DNA of 64,000 nucleotides from Gammaproteobacteria bacterium (GTDB lineage: Bacteria; Pseudomonadota; Gammaproteobacteria; VBWC01): positions 19,079-83,078 of the forward strand of contig JAHFRU010000014.1 in NCBI GenBank assembly GCA_023266115.1, written 5' to 3'. Made by a program: the position numbers and the translations under genes. Within the stretch, counting starts at the first letter, position 1, and each line of letters begins with the position of its first letter. A model generated the notes under the pieces. That model was not told the DNA's origin and searched no databases. It saw only the letters and a program-made list of their open reading frames with translations. Shown here one piece after another: positions 24,522-33,880 of the stretch.

Positions 24522-26360
24522 CTATACGCCGAAACCGTTAGCTGAAAAACCGGAACCGGACGGTGTTTGTATTGCGTTAGCGCCGGTCGCCGGGGGCTGG
24601 GCAAGACGGATACCGAGTTCGCGCAACTGCTTCGCGTCGACAGCCGCCGGTGCCGCCGTCAGCGGACAGGCGGCCGACTGGGTCTTTGGAAACGCGATGA
24701 CATCGCGGATCGACGCCGAACCGCTCATCAGCATCACCAGCCGGTCGAGCCCGAACGCGATGCCGCCGTGCGGCGGGCAGCCGTACTTGAGCGCCTCAAG
24801 CAGAAAACCGAATTTCTCCGCGGCCTCGTTATCGCCGATGCCGAGCAGCCGGAATATCCCCGCCTGCACGTCGGAGCGATGATTCCGAATCGAGCCGCCG
24901 CCGATCTCGATGCCGTTGAGCACCATGTCGTAGGCGCGCGACAGCGCATCGCCGGGGTTGGCCTCCAGCTGCGCGATATCGTCGATGGCCGGCGCCGTGA
25001 ACGGATGATGCAACGACGACCAGCCCGCGCTCTTCTCGTCCCACTCAAACATCGGGAAGTCCGTCACCCACACCGGCCGCCAGCCGCGCTCGACCAAGCC
25101 CAGGTCATGTCCGAGCCTGACGCGCAGCGCACCGAGCGCCTCATTGACGATCCTGGCCTTGTCGGCGCCGAAGAAGATCAGATCGCCGTCGCGCGCGCCA
25201 GTGCGTTTCAGCACGGTGTTGATCGTGTCATCCGGCAGGAATTTCAGGATCGGCGACTGCAAGCCGTCGCGGCCTTTATCAATCCGGTTGACCTTGATAT
25301 AGGCCAGACCCCGGGCGCCATAGATGCCGACGAATTTAGTGTAGTCGTCGATCTGGCCGCGCGTCAGCTCGCCGCCGTTGGGCACGCGCAAGGCGGCGAC
25401 ACGGCCGGCGACATCACGCGCCGGTCCGGCGAATACCTTGAACTCGACGTCCTGCATCAAGTCACTGACCTCGACCAGTTCCAGCGGGATGCGCAGGTCC
25501 GGACGGTCGATGCCGTAACGCGCCAGCGCCTCCTTGTGCGATATCCGCGGGAACGGCGCAGGCAGCGCCTCTTCCAGTACCTTGGTGAACAACTCGCGGA
25601 TCATCGCCTCCATCAGCGCCATGATCTGTTCCTCGTCGATGAACGACGCCTCGATGTCGACCTGGGTAAATTCCGGCTGGCGATCGGCGCGCAGATCCTC
25701 GTCGCGGAAACAGCGCACAATCTGGTAATAGCGATCCATACCCGACATCATCAACAACTGCTTGAACAACTGCGGTGACTGCGGCAGCGCGAAGAACGAA
25801 CCCGGATGGGTACGGCTCGGCACCAGATAATCGCGCGCGCCTTCCGGCGTCGCCCGGGTCAGAAACGGCGTTTCGATATCGAGAAAGCCCTGTGCGTCGA
25901 GATAGTTGCGCAGCACGCGCGTGGCATCAACACGCAGCTTCATGCGCCGGAACATGTCGGGGCGGCGCAGATCGAGGTAGCGGTAACGCAGCCGCACCTC
26001 TTCGCTGGCCTCGACTTCCTCGTCGATTTGAAACGGCAGCGGTTCCGAGCGGGCAAGTATCGCCAGGCGGATACCAAGCACCTCGATCTGGCCGGTGGCC
26101 AGATCGGCGTTCACCGTCCCGGCCGGCCGGCGCCGGACGAGGCCCGACACACGCAGCACGAATTCGCTGCGCACCTGCTCCGCGGTCTGAAAGCTCTCCG
26201 GGGCGTCAGGATCGAACACCAGCTGCACGATGCCCTCGCGGTCGCGCAGGTCGATAAAAATCACGCCGCCATGGTCGCGGCGGCGGTGCACCCAGCCGCA
26301 CAGTTCGACCTGGCTGTCTACCTGTGTCTCGTTCAGTTGCCCGCAATAGTGACTACGCAT
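24522..26360 (-). CDS. aspS: Aspartyl-tRNA synthetase AspS
   Basis: From the ATG at 26360 the product is 612 residues and begins '[13 protein letters not shown]', as in bacterial AspRS; the frame open to 26384 is not needed. An AGGA site precedes it. The anticodon-binding OB domain is at about 15-100. Class II motifs follow ('[20 protein letters not shown]' is motif 2, '[12 protein letters not shown]' is motif 3), with the bacterial insertion domain between. The C-terminus has about 25 extra residues after '[11 protein letters not shown]' that are Ser/Gly/Ala-rich and look disordered. Confidence 0.97.
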   Translation of the reverse strand: MRSHYCGQLNETQVDSQVELCGWVHRRRDHGGVIFIDLRDREGIVQLVFDPDAPESFQTAEQVRSEFVLRVSGLVRRRPAGTVNADLATGQIEVLGIRLAILARSEPLPFQIDEEVEASEEVRLRYRYLDLRRPDMFRRMKLRVDATRVLRNYLDAQGFLDIETPFLTRATPEGARDYLVPSRTHPGSFFALPQSPQLFKQLLMMSGMDRYYQIVRCFRDEDLRADRQPEFTQVDIEASFIDEEQIMALMEAMIRELFTKVLEEALPAPFPRISHKEALARYGIDRPDLRIPLELVEVSDLMQDVEFKVFAGPARDVAGRVAALRVPNGGELTRGQIDDYTKFVGIYGARGLAYIKVNRIDKGRDGLQSPILKFLPDDTINTVLKRTGARDGDLIFFGADKARIVNEALGALRVRLGHDLGLVERGWRPVWVTDFPMFEWDEKSAGWSSLHHPFTAPAIDDIAQLEANPGDALSRAYDMVLNGIEIGGGSIRNHRSDVQAGIFRLLGIGDNEAAEKFGFLLEALKYGCPPHGGIAFGLDRLVMLMSGSASIRDVIAFPKTQSAACPLTAAPAAVDAKQLRELGIRLAQPPATGANAIQTPSGSGFSANGFGV

Positions 26361-26395
26361 AATGGAAAGTCCTGAAACCGGCAAAGGCCGGAATG

Positions 26396-27058
26396 TTACG
26401 GTCCAGGCGTGCCGCGCGCAACTCCGCCGGCCGGTCCGGCCGGTTTTCGCCCCGCTGCCGCGTTATTCTCGCGCGGCGTGACGACCCCCATGGAGATTAT
26501 CATCTTCAACGCGTCATCGACGCTCATGTCCAGTTCCACGACGTCCTGGCGCGGCACCAGGATAACGAAGCCGGAGGTCGGATTGGGCGTGGTCGGCACG
26601 TAGATATTGATCAGGTCATAACCGGTCTTCGCTTTCGCCTCGGACGCGGTCTCGCCGGTCTGGAACCCGATCGTCCAGATACCGTTGCGCGGGTACTGTA
26701 TCAATAGCGCCTTGCGAAACGACTTGCCGTTCGAACTCAGCAGCGTTTCGACGACCTGTTTCACGGCGTTATATATACTGCGCACCAGCGGGATACGCGC
26801 CAGCACCGCCTCCCAGGCGGACACCAGCCGGCGGCCAAAGAAGTTGGCGACGATCATGCCGGTCAGCACCACCACCACCACTGTCAACACGATGCCCAGT
26901 CCGGGGATGTGGAAACCCAGTAGCGTGTCGGGACGCAGCGCCGCCGGCAACAGCAACAGGCTGCGGTCCATCAGGTTGACCAGCAGGTTGAGCACCAGCA
27001 GCGTCACCCCCAGTGGCACCCACACCAGCAGACCGGCAATCAAATAACGTCGCATCAT
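26396..27058 (-). CDS. DUF502 family inner-membrane protein
   Basis: The 220-residue protein has two transmembrane helices, at about residues 5-28 and 50-76. '[18 protein letters not shown]' and '[20 protein letters not shown]' follow, then 'VYVP'-type strands ('[24 protein letters not shown]'), which together define DUF502. The family is conserved next to aspS in many Gammaproteobacteria, but its function is unknown. It ends 35 bp before aspS. The C-terminal 20 residues are Gly/Ala/Pro-rich and probably disordered. Confidence 0.93.
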   Translation of the reverse strand: MMRRYLIAGLLVWVPLGVTLLVLNLLVNLMDRSLLLLPAALRPDTLLGFHIPGLGIVLTVVVVVLTGMIVANFFGRRLVSAWEAVLARIPLVRSIYNAVKQVVETLLSSNGKSFRKALLIQYPRNGIWTIGFQTGETASEAKAKTGYDLINIYVPTTPNPTSGFVILVPRQDVVELDMSVDDALKMIISMGVVTPRENNAAAGRKPAGPAGGVARGTPGP

Positions 27059-27088
27059 GATTCACACCTGCTCGTTGGCCGCGGGCCT

Positions 27089-27427
27089 TTATGAAGCAGC
27101 ATCGCCGGTCTTCTTGGCATCAACAGTCTTGCCGGCGTCGACGACCTTCTTTTCGCCCGACCCTGAAGCGGCATCGGACGAGGCCTTGTCGGTCTTGTTT
27201 TCCGTTTTGTCCGTCGCAGTCTTCTCCGCGGGTTTCTTGCCGCGATTCTTGAAATCGGTTTCGTACCAGCCGGTACCCTTCAGCCGAAAGCCCGCCGCCG
27301 ACACCAGTTTTTTCAGCTTGCCTTGACCGCCGCAGTCAGGACAATCCGCCAGCGGCGCATCGCTGATTTTCTGGATAACCTCCAGGCAATGGCCGCATTC
27401 CGCACATTCGTATTCGTATATAGGCAC
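27089..27427 (-). CDS. FmdB-type zinc-ribbon protein
   Basis: The 112-residue protein has the N-terminal FmdB zinc ribbon, with Cys8, Cys11, Cys29 and Cys32 ('MPIYEYECAECGHCLEV', 'CPDCGG') binding one zinc. 'LKKLVSAAGFRLKGTGWYETDFK' is the usual continuation. The last 50 residues are a Lys/Asp/Thr/Ala-rich tail, low in complexity. These proteins are thought to be regulators, but the function is unproven. It heads the fmdB-DUF502-aspS operon and is divergent from the ABC exporter. Confidence 0.92.
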   Translation of the reverse strand: MPIYEYECAECGHCLEVIQKISDAPLADCPDCGGQGKLKKLVSAAGFRLKGTGWYETDFKNRGKKPAEKTATDKTENKTDKASSDAASGSGEKKVVDAGKTVDAKKTGDAAS

Positions 27428-27600
27428 AACGTTACTCCCGAAAACTATTCAACCTGATAGAAACGCGTCATTCATGAGGGCCGCCAGCGGCGATTTCAAG
27501 TCCGCCATGGTACCACGCTACGCGCTGTCGCAGTGGCGTTGTGCCCGGCGGGACCCGCCGTATTTGCGCCGCTGTCCGCCACTCTGGTAGCTTCGTCAGG

Positions 27601-29382
27601 ATGAGCACCAGGAAAACCGGCGACTGGTCGGCGATACGAACCGTACTGCCCTTTCTCTGGGAACACCGAAGACGCGTGACTCTCGCCGTGACGTGCCTGG
27701 TGATTGCCAAGCTCGCCAATGTCGGTGTACCACTGCTGCTGAAGGGGATCGTCGATGCGCTGGACGCAACCCAAAACGCGGTACTCGTCGTGCCTTTGGC
27801 ATTGGTGGCGGGTTACGGTGCGCTGCGCCTGACGACCTCGCTGTTCAATGAATTGCGCGACGCAATTTTCGCGAGGGTGACACAGCATTCGATCCGGCGC
27901 ATTGCGCTGAAGGTCTTCCGGCATCTGCACGAACTGGCGCTCAGCTTCCATCTCGACCGGCGTACCGGCGGTATCTCCCGCGATATCGAGCGCGGCAGTC
28001 GCGGCATCAGCTTTTTACTCAATTTCATGTTGTTCAACATCGTGCCGACGCTGGTCGAGATCGGCCTGATCGCCACCATACTATTGGTCGTTTACGCGCC
28101 GTCGTTCGCGATCATCACGTTCGTGACCATTGCCATCTACATCGCGTTCACGCTGGCAGTGACCGAGTGGCGCATGAAGTTCCGGCGCACGATGAACGAC
28201 CTCGATTCTAGGGCGAATACCAAGGCGATCGACGGTCTGCTGAATTACGAAACCGTGAAGTATTTCGGTAACGAGGAGTACGAAGCGACGCGCTACGATA
28301 ACAATCTGCGCGAGTGGGAAACGGCAGCGGTCAAGAACCAGACGTCGCTCGCGCTGTTGAATATCGGCCAGGGAACGGTGATCGCCGTCGGTATTACCGC
28401 TCTGCTCTATCTTGCCAGTCAGGGTGTCGTCGACGGCACGCTGACGATGGGCGACCTGGTGTTGATCAATGCCTACTTGCTGCAACTGTTCATCCCGATG
28501 AACTTTCTCGGCTTCGTCTATCGCGAAATCAAGCATTCGCTGGCGGACATGGAAAAGATGTTCAGCCTGATGAATCAGCCGATCGATATCAAGGACAAAC
28601 CGGCGGCGCCGCCGCTGGTAGTTGGCGACGGACACGTGCGCTTCGAGCACGTCAGCTTCAGTTACGCGGCCAACCGGCAAATCCTGTTCGACGTCGCCTT
28701 CGAGGTTCCGCCGGGGCATAAGGTGGCGGTGGTCGGCCCCAGCGGCGGCGGAAAATCGACGCTGGCGCGGTTGTTGTTCCGCTTTTACGATGTCAGCGGC
28801 GGCGCTATCACGATCAACGGCCAGGATCTTCGCGATGTGACCCAGGCCAGCCTGCGCGCCGCGATCGGCATCGTGCCGCAAGATACGGTACTGTTCAACG
28901 ATACGATCTATTACAACATCGCCTACGCCCGACCGGGCGCAAACCGTGACGCGATTGTCCGTGCGGCGCAGCATGCGCATATTCATACGTTCATTGAATC
29001 GCTGCCGGATGGCTATGACAGCCAGGTCGGCGAACGCGGCCTGAAACTGTCAGGTGGCGAAAAGCAACGCATCGCGATCGCGCGCACGATTCTGAAAAAT
29101 CCCAGGATACTTATTTTTGACGAGGCGACCTCGGCGCTGGATTCCAAATCCGAACAGGCGATACAGGCGGCGCTCGCCGAAGTGGCGCAAAACCACACGA
29201 CACTGGTAATCGCTCACCGGCTGTCCACGGTCGTCGACGCCGACGAGATACTGGTGATGGAACACGGCCGCATCGTCGAACGCGGCACACATCGCACGCT
29301 GCTGGCCGCCGCTGGCCGCTACGCCAACATGTGGGCATTGCAACGCGAGGAACGGGAGCACGCGCAGCCTGCACTGGCCTGA
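27601..29382 (+). CDS. Atm1-type ABC exporter (fused permease-ATPase)
   Basis: From the ATG at 27601 the product is 593 residues. The permease has six helices over about residues 20-320; 'LPFLWEHRRRVTLAVTCLVIAKLANVGVPLLLKGIVDAL' and 'NYETVKYFGNEEYE' are typical of the Atm1/HMT1 half-transporter group. The ATPase follows: Walker A 'GPSGGGKST', signature 'LSGGEKQRIAIARTI', Walker B 'ILIFDEATSALDS' and the switch His in 'VIAHRLS'. It works as a homodimer in the inner membrane. Bacterial Atm1 relatives export glutathione conjugates, including metal complexes, so that is the likely role; the substrate here is not shown. Confidence 0.92.
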   Translation: MSTRKTGDWSAIRTVLPFLWEHRRRVTLAVTCLVIAKLANVGVPLLLKGIVDALDATQNAVLVVPLALVAGYGALRLTTSLFNELRDAIFARVTQHSIRRIALKVFRHLHELALSFHLDRRTGGISRDIERGSRGISFLLNFMLFNIVPTLVEIGLIATILLVVYAPSFAIITFVTIAIYIAFTLAVTEWRMKFRRTMNDLDSRANTKAIDGLLNYETVKYFGNEEYEATRYDNNLREWETAAVKNQTSLALLNIGQGTVIAVGITALLYLASQGVVDGTLTMGDLVLINAYLLQLFIPMNFLGFVYREIKHSLADMEKMFSLMNQPIDIKDKPAAPPLVVGDGHVRFEHVSFSYAANRQILFDVAFEVPPGHKVAVVGPSGGGKSTLARLLFRFYDVSGGAITINGQDLRDVTQASLRAAIGIVPQDTVLFNDTIYYNIAYARPGANRDAIVRAAQHAHIHTFIESLPDGYDSQVGERGLKLSGGEKQRIAIARTILKNPRILIFDEATSALDSKSEQAIQAALAEVAQNHTTLVIAHRLSTVVDADEILVMEHGRIVERGTHRTLLAAAGRYANMWALQREEREHAQPALA

Positions 29383-29476
29383 GCGACAGCCATCTCACGG
29401 AACATTCCCGCGCCCGGTCACTCGAATCATGCAGCAGTGCTGATCGCTATCGCCACCGAGATCGACCGGATCGCCC

Positions 29477-30133
29477 ATGCCTTCGCCATACTCACCGATA
29501 CAACTGCTGCTGTTTTTAGCCGCGCTTGGATTCCTGCCGGCATTGGTACAGATCGGGCTGGTCACCATTGCCTTCGAGAAACTCGGCCTGTCGCAGACCT
29601 CGGCGTTTTTGCTGTTGCTGGGCAGCTCGATCAACCTGCCGCTGTTCAGCATCGCTGCAACGCGCCCACCGGACGAACTGATACCCAGGCAACTGCGCGG
29701 CCTGCTGCGCCAGACGGCACGACAGTTCACCGGCAGAACGCTGATCGCCGTCAATGTCGGGGACTGCGTGATTCCGCTGATGTTCTCGCTCTATCTGATA
29801 CAACACCATCCCGTCACGCTCGACACGGTAATCTACGCCACGCTGCTGGTGGCATTGATCTGCTATGTGGCCGCGCGCCCGATACCGGGCGTCGGTATCG
29901 GCATCCCGATATTCGTCGCGCCGCTGGTCGCGGCCGCGGTCGCCACGCTGATCGCACCGGATTACAGTGCACCGCTCGCCTACATCGGCGGGACGCTCGG
30001 CGTGCTGCTCGGCGCCGACATTCTGCGCTGGCGCGATATCCGCACGATTGGCGCACCTGTTGCATCGATTGGAGGGGTGGGCACGTTCGACGGCATATTT
30101 TTGACGGGTATCGTCGCGGTGTTGCTGGCATGA
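29477..30133 (+). CDS. DUF1614 family membrane protein
   Basis: The 218-residue protein has about six hydrophobic segments ('LLLFLAALGFLPALVQIGLVTIAF', 'LIAVNVGDCVIPLMFSLYLI', 'GIPIFVAPLVAAAVATLIAP', 'YIGGTLGVLLGADIL' and others). The motif 'NVGDCVIPLM' and the end 'GGVGTFDGIFLTGIVAVLLA' match DUF1614, which has no known function. It follows the ABC exporter by 94 bp on the same strand. The start lacks a strong ribosome site, so a few residues either way are uncertain. Confidence 0.85.
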   Translation: MPSPYSPIQLLLFLAALGFLPALVQIGLVTIAFEKLGLSQTSAFLLLLGSSINLPLFSIAATRPPDELIPRQLRGLLRQTARQFTGRTLIAVNVGDCVIPLMFSLYLIQHHPVTLDTVIYATLLVALICYVAARPIPGVGIGIPIFVAPLVAAAVATLIAPDYSAPLAYIGGTLGVLLGADILRWRDIRTIGAPVASIGGVGTFDGIFLTGIVAVLLA

Positions 30134-30179
30134 GCAGCACGCCGCACAATACCAACAGGTAACGTGTCACGGGGAGGAG

Positions 30180-31340
30180 ATGTTTAATGACGGCACCGCA
30201 GCGAGAGTTCCTATGTATCAGCATAACGACGCACTGAGCGAGCTAAACAACAAGAAATCGCTTTCCGGGAAACTGCAAAGCGTCCATGGCGTTCTCAAGC
30301 AACAGCACGACTGCATCGCGAGGATCGCGGTCGCCGTTTACGACCCCAAGACGGATCTGATCAAGACCTTTATTCACAGCAGCGGCAACACCGCGCCACT
30401 GTCGCATTACCAGGCGAAGCTGTCTGAATCGCACTCGTTGCTGGAGATCGTCAGCACGCGGCGGCCGCGCGTGGTTAATGACATGTCGGTGTTCGCCGAC
30501 GGCAGGCAGGAACACACGCGACGCATAGCCCAGACCGGCTACGGCTCCAGCTATACGATGCCGATGTTTCAGGAAAACGAACTGTTCGGCTTCATCTTTT
30601 TCAATTCATTTGAAAAAGATGTCATGAAACCGGAGTTGCTCTACCACCTCGACCTGTTCGGGCACCTGATCACGCTGGTCGTCATCAATGATCTGAATTC
30701 CGTACGAACGCTGCTGTCGACGATCAAGGCGGCACGCGACATGACCAACTTCCGCGATATGGAAACCGGCTCTCACCTGGACCGGATGTCACGTTTCGCG
30801 CGCCTGATCGCCCGGGAACTCGCCGATAAACACGGCTTTGACGACGAATTCATCGAGCGGATTTTCCGTTTCTCGCCGTTGCACGACATCGGCAAGATCG
30901 GTGTGCCCGATCGCATTCTGCAGAAACCCGCCCCGCTCAGCGACGAGGAATGGGCGACGATGAAAACCCATGCATACAAGGGCCGCGAAATCATCGACAC
31001 CATACTTGCCGACTTCGGTCTCGGCTCGGCGCAGCACATGGACGTGCTGCGCAACATTGCTGAACTGCATCACGAGACCATGGACGGCAGCGGCTATCCG
31101 CATGGCCTGACTGGACAACAGATTCCGATCGAAGCACGCATCGTTGCCGTCGCCGACGTGTTCGATGCCTTGACGAGCAAGCGCCCCTACAAGGAACGCT
31201 GGAGCAACGACGACGCGTTCCGCATGCTCGATTCACTGGCCGGCACCAGACTGGACGCCGACTGCGTCAATGCGCTGGTCAGCAATCGCGCAGAGGTCGA
31301 ACGCATACAGGCACAGTTCGACGAGAGTCAGTACGGCTAA
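30180..31340 (+). CDS. GAF/HD-GYP domain protein (putative c-di-GMP phosphodiesterase)
   Basis: The 386-residue protein has a GAF-like sensor domain at about residues 25-175 ('VAVYDPKTDLIKTFIHSSG', 'SYTMPMFQENELFGFIFFNS') and an HD-GYP domain at about 185-370. The metal-binding 'HDIGK' (His235, Asp236) and 'HHETMDGSGYP' (297-307) are intact, so cyclic di-GMP hydrolysis is plausible. GGGGAGG ends two bases before the ATG at 30180, which is tight; the in-frame ATG at 30213 with 'GAGAG' is an alternative. With the two PilZ genes this shows active c-di-GMP signalling, but no GGDEF gene is in the window. Confidence 0.92.
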   Translation: MFNDGTAARVPMYQHNDALSELNNKKSLSGKLQSVHGVLKQQHDCIARIAVAVYDPKTDLIKTFIHSSGNTAPLSHYQAKLSESHSLLEIVSTRRPRVVNDMSVFADGRQEHTRRIAQTGYGSSYTMPMFQENELFGFIFFNSFEKDVMKPELLYHLDLFGHLITLVVINDLNSVRTLLSTIKAARDMTNFRDMETGSHLDRMSRFARLIARELADKHGFDDEFIERIFRFSPLHDIGKIGVPDRILQKPAPLSDEEWATMKTHAYKGREIIDTILADFGLGSAQHMDVLRNIAELHHETMDGSGYPHGLTGQQIPIEARIVAVADVFDALTSKRPYKERWSNDDAFRMLDSLAGTRLDADCVNALVSNRAEVERIQAQFDESQYG

Positions 31341-31425
31341 CGCGGATTTAATACTGAACAACCGTGTGAATACAAAACGTTTGCTGCCGAATCGCGCCAT
31401 AGCGCGAGCATCGCGATCTGCCGTA

Positions 31426-31454
31426 TTCCAATACAGGTAATATCAGGTTATACT
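31426..31454 (+). promoter_or_regulatory. Possible sigma-70 promoter
   Basis: TTCCAA and TATACT are separated by 17 bases. The -10 is close to consensus (TATAAT), the -35 weak. It would give a leader of about 215 bases before the start at 31677. Confidence 0.4.
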
Positions 31455-31534
31455 CCCGCCCGTTTTCTGCAGGACCCGACTACCAATTCCGTCTCTTTAA
31501 CGAATTTGGTTGTTTCGTTTAGCCAGGACGCTAA

Positions 31535-31563
31535 ATCAGCACTGATTGCTGTTGCTACAGCAA
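31535..31563 (+). promoter_or_regulatory. Two adjacent perfect hairpins in the leader
   Basis: 'atcag-ca-ctgat' (31535-31546) is followed at once by 'ttgctgt-tgct-acagcaa' (31546-31563), a perfect 7-bp stem with a 4-base loop. The two share one base, so they may be alternative folds. No T-run follows. I do not recognise a riboswitch class. Confidence 0.4.
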
Positions 31564-31676
31564 TTCCAGGCTGAATCTGAAAACGCGACAAGAATCTTTC
31601 CGTTCATGGGGAGCGGGCCTTTTGTTTCTTGACGTTTTGCGTTGCGCTCGTGCGCGATGCGACTGGGCTGATTACA

Positions 31677-32840
31677 ATGAAAAGAATCAGTATCGCCGCC
31701 GCCTGCATGCTCAGCATGGGGGTGGAAGCGGCCGACCTCACGTTGAAATGGAATAATTACAGCCCGCCGTTTGGCCACAATATCGTCGCTTATTGCGGCG
31801 TCAATGGCGCGGCGGCCCGGGAAATCACCTCGGTAGCAGCAACCGAAACGGCCGCATCGTTTTTCATACCGGTCACCGCCGGCGATACCGTGCGTTGTTA
31901 CGTCCGCGCGCTGCGATTAAGTGATCTGGCGCTTTCCAGTCCCAGCGTAGCGGTGGTCTATAACGCCACCATCACCGACGCGCCTGCTGCCAAACCAGCA
32001 CCTGTTCCTGCGCCCGCACCTGCGCCCGTACCCGCGCCAACACCCGCGTCTGTTCCTGCACCTGCTCCCGCACCTGTTCCACCACCGGCACCGACAATTC
32101 CCATCGGCAGTAGTAATACGCCGCCTGGAATCAGCGGAATGCCGCTCGCGCGCATCCCCTATGGCGACAGCTACTATTTTCGTCCGGTGACCACCGACGC
32201 GGACGGCGACTATCTGTATTACGACATCACCAATCGACCCGCCTGGGCGGAATTCGATAGCGTAACCGCCGAATTACGCAGCTTGCGCGGTCGCCCGGCG
32301 ATTTATGACATCGGCTTTTACAGTGGCATCGTGATTACCGTCAGTGACGGCCATACCACGCGGTCGCTACCACCGTTCAGCATCGAGGTCTACAGCCCGG
32401 GTGCCGCGCCCACCGTGACGCCGCCACCGGCAACAGCGCCGGTAGTGACCGTGCCGGCACCTACACCCGAACCAGCGCCGGCGCCGGCACCTACGCCAAC
32501 ACCAACACCAGCGCCAGCGACTGCCACTGCGAACAGCGCGCCGACCATCACCGGCACGCCACCAGCAATAGCAATCGTTAACTCGGTCTACCTGTTTATA
32601 CCGTACGCGCGCGATGACGAATACGACCTGCTGGACTTCAGCATCCAGAACCTGCCGCCTTGGGCCCAATTCAACAGCGCCACCGGTGAGCTGCGCGGCA
32701 TGCGAATCATGACGCCGGTGGGCTGGATCAAGCGACCGAACAGTTCTGACGTCGGCGTTTACCGAAACATCATTATTTCGGTGACCGATGGCAAGAAAAC
32801 GACATCCCTGCCACCGTTCACAATAACGGTAACGTACTGA
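31677..32840 (+). CDS. Exported protein with two Ig-like domains and Pro/Ala linkers
   Basis: From the ATG at 31677 the product is 387 residues with a signal peptide ('MKRISIAAACMLSMGVEAAD'). An N-terminal fibronectin-like domain follows (about 20-100, 'LTLKWNNYSPPFGHNIVAYCG'). Then come a Pro/Ala/Val-rich linker, a 'putative Ig' domain ('RPAWAEFDSVTAELRSLRGRP', 'GIVITVSDGHTTRSLPPFSIEV'), a second Pro/Ala/Thr linker and a second copy ('LPPWAQFNSATGELRG', 'NIIISVTDGKKTTSLPPFTITV'). Such domains are found in exported adhesins and polysaccharide-binding proteins. The protein ends with the domain, with no anchor. The function is unknown. Confidence 0.8.
   Translation: MKRISIAAACMLSMGVEAADLTLKWNNYSPPFGHNIVAYCGVNGAAAREITSVAATETAASFFIPVTAGDTVRCYVRALRLSDLALSSPSVAVVYNATITDAPAAKPAPVPAPAPAPVPAPTPASVPAPAPAPVPPPAPTIPIGSSNTPPGISGMPLARIPYGDSYYFRPVTTDADGDYLYYDITNRPAWAEFDSVTAELRSLRGRPAIYDIGFYSGIVITVSDGHTTRSLPPFSIEVYSPGAAPTVTPPPATAPVVTVPAPTPEPAPAPAPTPTPTPAPATATANSAPTITGTPPAIAIVNSVYLFIPYARDDEYDLLDFSIQNLPPWAQFNSATGELRGMRIMTPVGWIKRPNSSDVGVYRNIIISVTDGKKTTSLPPFTITVTY
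31979..32095 (+). repeat. Low-complexity tandem Pro/Ala-coding repeat
   Basis: A run of irregular 'cctgcgcccgcacc'-type units encodes the first linker. A second such stretch lies at about 32400-32520. Units vary, so the repeat is imperfect; length change by slippage would keep the frame if in multiples of three. Confidence 0.7.
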
Positions 32841-32901
32841 CCGTCGATCACCTGCAGGTTACCATGGCCCGTCGGCAACCAGCTCCGGCGGGGACCTGTC
32901 C

Positions 32902-33726
32902 ATGAAAAAGTCTGTTTTGATCACGGGCTGCTCCAGCGGCATCGGCTTGTGCGTTGCCACTGGACTGGCGGCGCGCGGTTACCATGTATTCGCCACTGCC
33001 CGCAAAGCCGAAGACCTCGCACGACTTCGGCAACTCGGGCTGGACGCGCTGGCACTCGACTTGGACGACCCGACATCGATCAACGCCGCGGTTGACCATG
33101 TATTGAACAAAACCGGCGGTACGCTCGATGCACTGTTCAATAACGGCGCGTATGGACAACCCGGTGCGGTGGAGGACTTAAGCCGCGACGCGCTGCGCGC
33201 GCAATTCGAAACCAACCTGTTCGGCACCATCGAACTCACCAACCGCATCATTCCAGTGATGCGCAGACAAGGTCACGGCCGCATCATCCAGAACAGCTCG
33301 GTGCTTGGACTGGTAGCGCTGCGCTACCGTGGCGCCTATACGGCGACCAAGTTTGCACTCGAAGCACTGTCGGATACCTTGCGCCTCGAACTGCGGAATA
33401 CCGGCATACACGTGTCGCTGATCGAACCGGGCCCGATACTGAGCCGTTTCCGGGAAAACTCGCACGCCGCGTACCGACGGTGGATACGACCGGAGACGAG
33501 TCCGCATCGTGAACAGTATCGCGCGCTGGAACAGCGTCTCGCGACGGCGGGAGCGGCCGTCCCGTTCACGCTTCCACCCGAGGCGGTGCTGAAAAAGGTG
33601 GTTCACGCGCTGGAAAGCCCGCGCCCACACGTGCGTTATTACGTGACCGTTCCGACCTGGCTGCTGGCCGTGTTGCGACGGATATTGCCGTACCGCGTGA
33701 TGGACCGGGTACTGCGAAAGATATAA
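32902..33726 (+). CDS. Short-chain dehydrogenase/reductase (classical SDR)
   Basis: The 274-residue protein is a classical Rossmann SDR. The NAD(P)-binding 'TGCSSGIG' is at 8-15 and 'NNG' at 80-82. The catalytic Ser in 'QNSSVLG' (about 132), Tyr146 and Lys150 ('YTATK') are all present. The C-terminal helix ('YVTVPTWLLAVLRRILPYRVMDRVL') is hydrophobic and basic and could bind membranes. The substrate is unknown; the closest look is to oxidoreductases acting on steroid-like or fatty substrates, but that is inference. Confidence 0.88.
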   Translation: MKKSVLITGCSSGIGLCVATGLAARGYHVFATARKAEDLARLRQLGLDALALDLDDPTSINAAVDHVLNKTGGTLDALFNNGAYGQPGAVEDLSRDALRAQFETNLFGTIELTNRIIPVMRRQGHGRIIQNSSVLGLVALRYRGAYTATKFALEALSDTLRLELRNTGIHVSLIEPGPILSRFRENSHAAYRRWIRPETSPHREQYRALEQRLATAGAAVPFTLPPEAVLKKVVHALESPRPHVRYYVTVPTWLLAVLRRILPYRVMDRVLRKI

Positions 33727-33880
33727 CCCTCTGCAACGGCGCACCGGCGACCGCAGCCAACCGACCCGTCGATGTAGTCACACCGGCGGTTTCATGGTAA
33801 AAACATTCAGTTATTCAGACGTCCGGGTGATCCAGACCCGTCCTTTTGCAGGCACGGCCAGACAAGACAGGAAGATACGC

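Larger units (their letters stand above)
31341..31676. other. 336-bp leader and promoter region of the Ig-like protein
   Basis: It contains a small perfect hairpin 'tcgcgc-cata-gcgcga' (31392-31407), a plausible promoter at 31426-31454, two adjacent hairpins at 31535-31563 and a T-rich stretch near 31620-31640. No protein gene is recognised here. Confidence 0.45.

Noticed and set aside
24567..25778. 403-codon open frame opposite aspS
   Set aside because: It mirrors AspRS codons; the translation is Arg/Gln/Asp-rich with no recognisable domain.
31535..31676. Known riboswitch class in the leader of the Ig-like gene
   Set aside because: I compared by eye with cyclic di-GMP, cobalamin and glycine types and found no conserved core; only generic hairpins remain.
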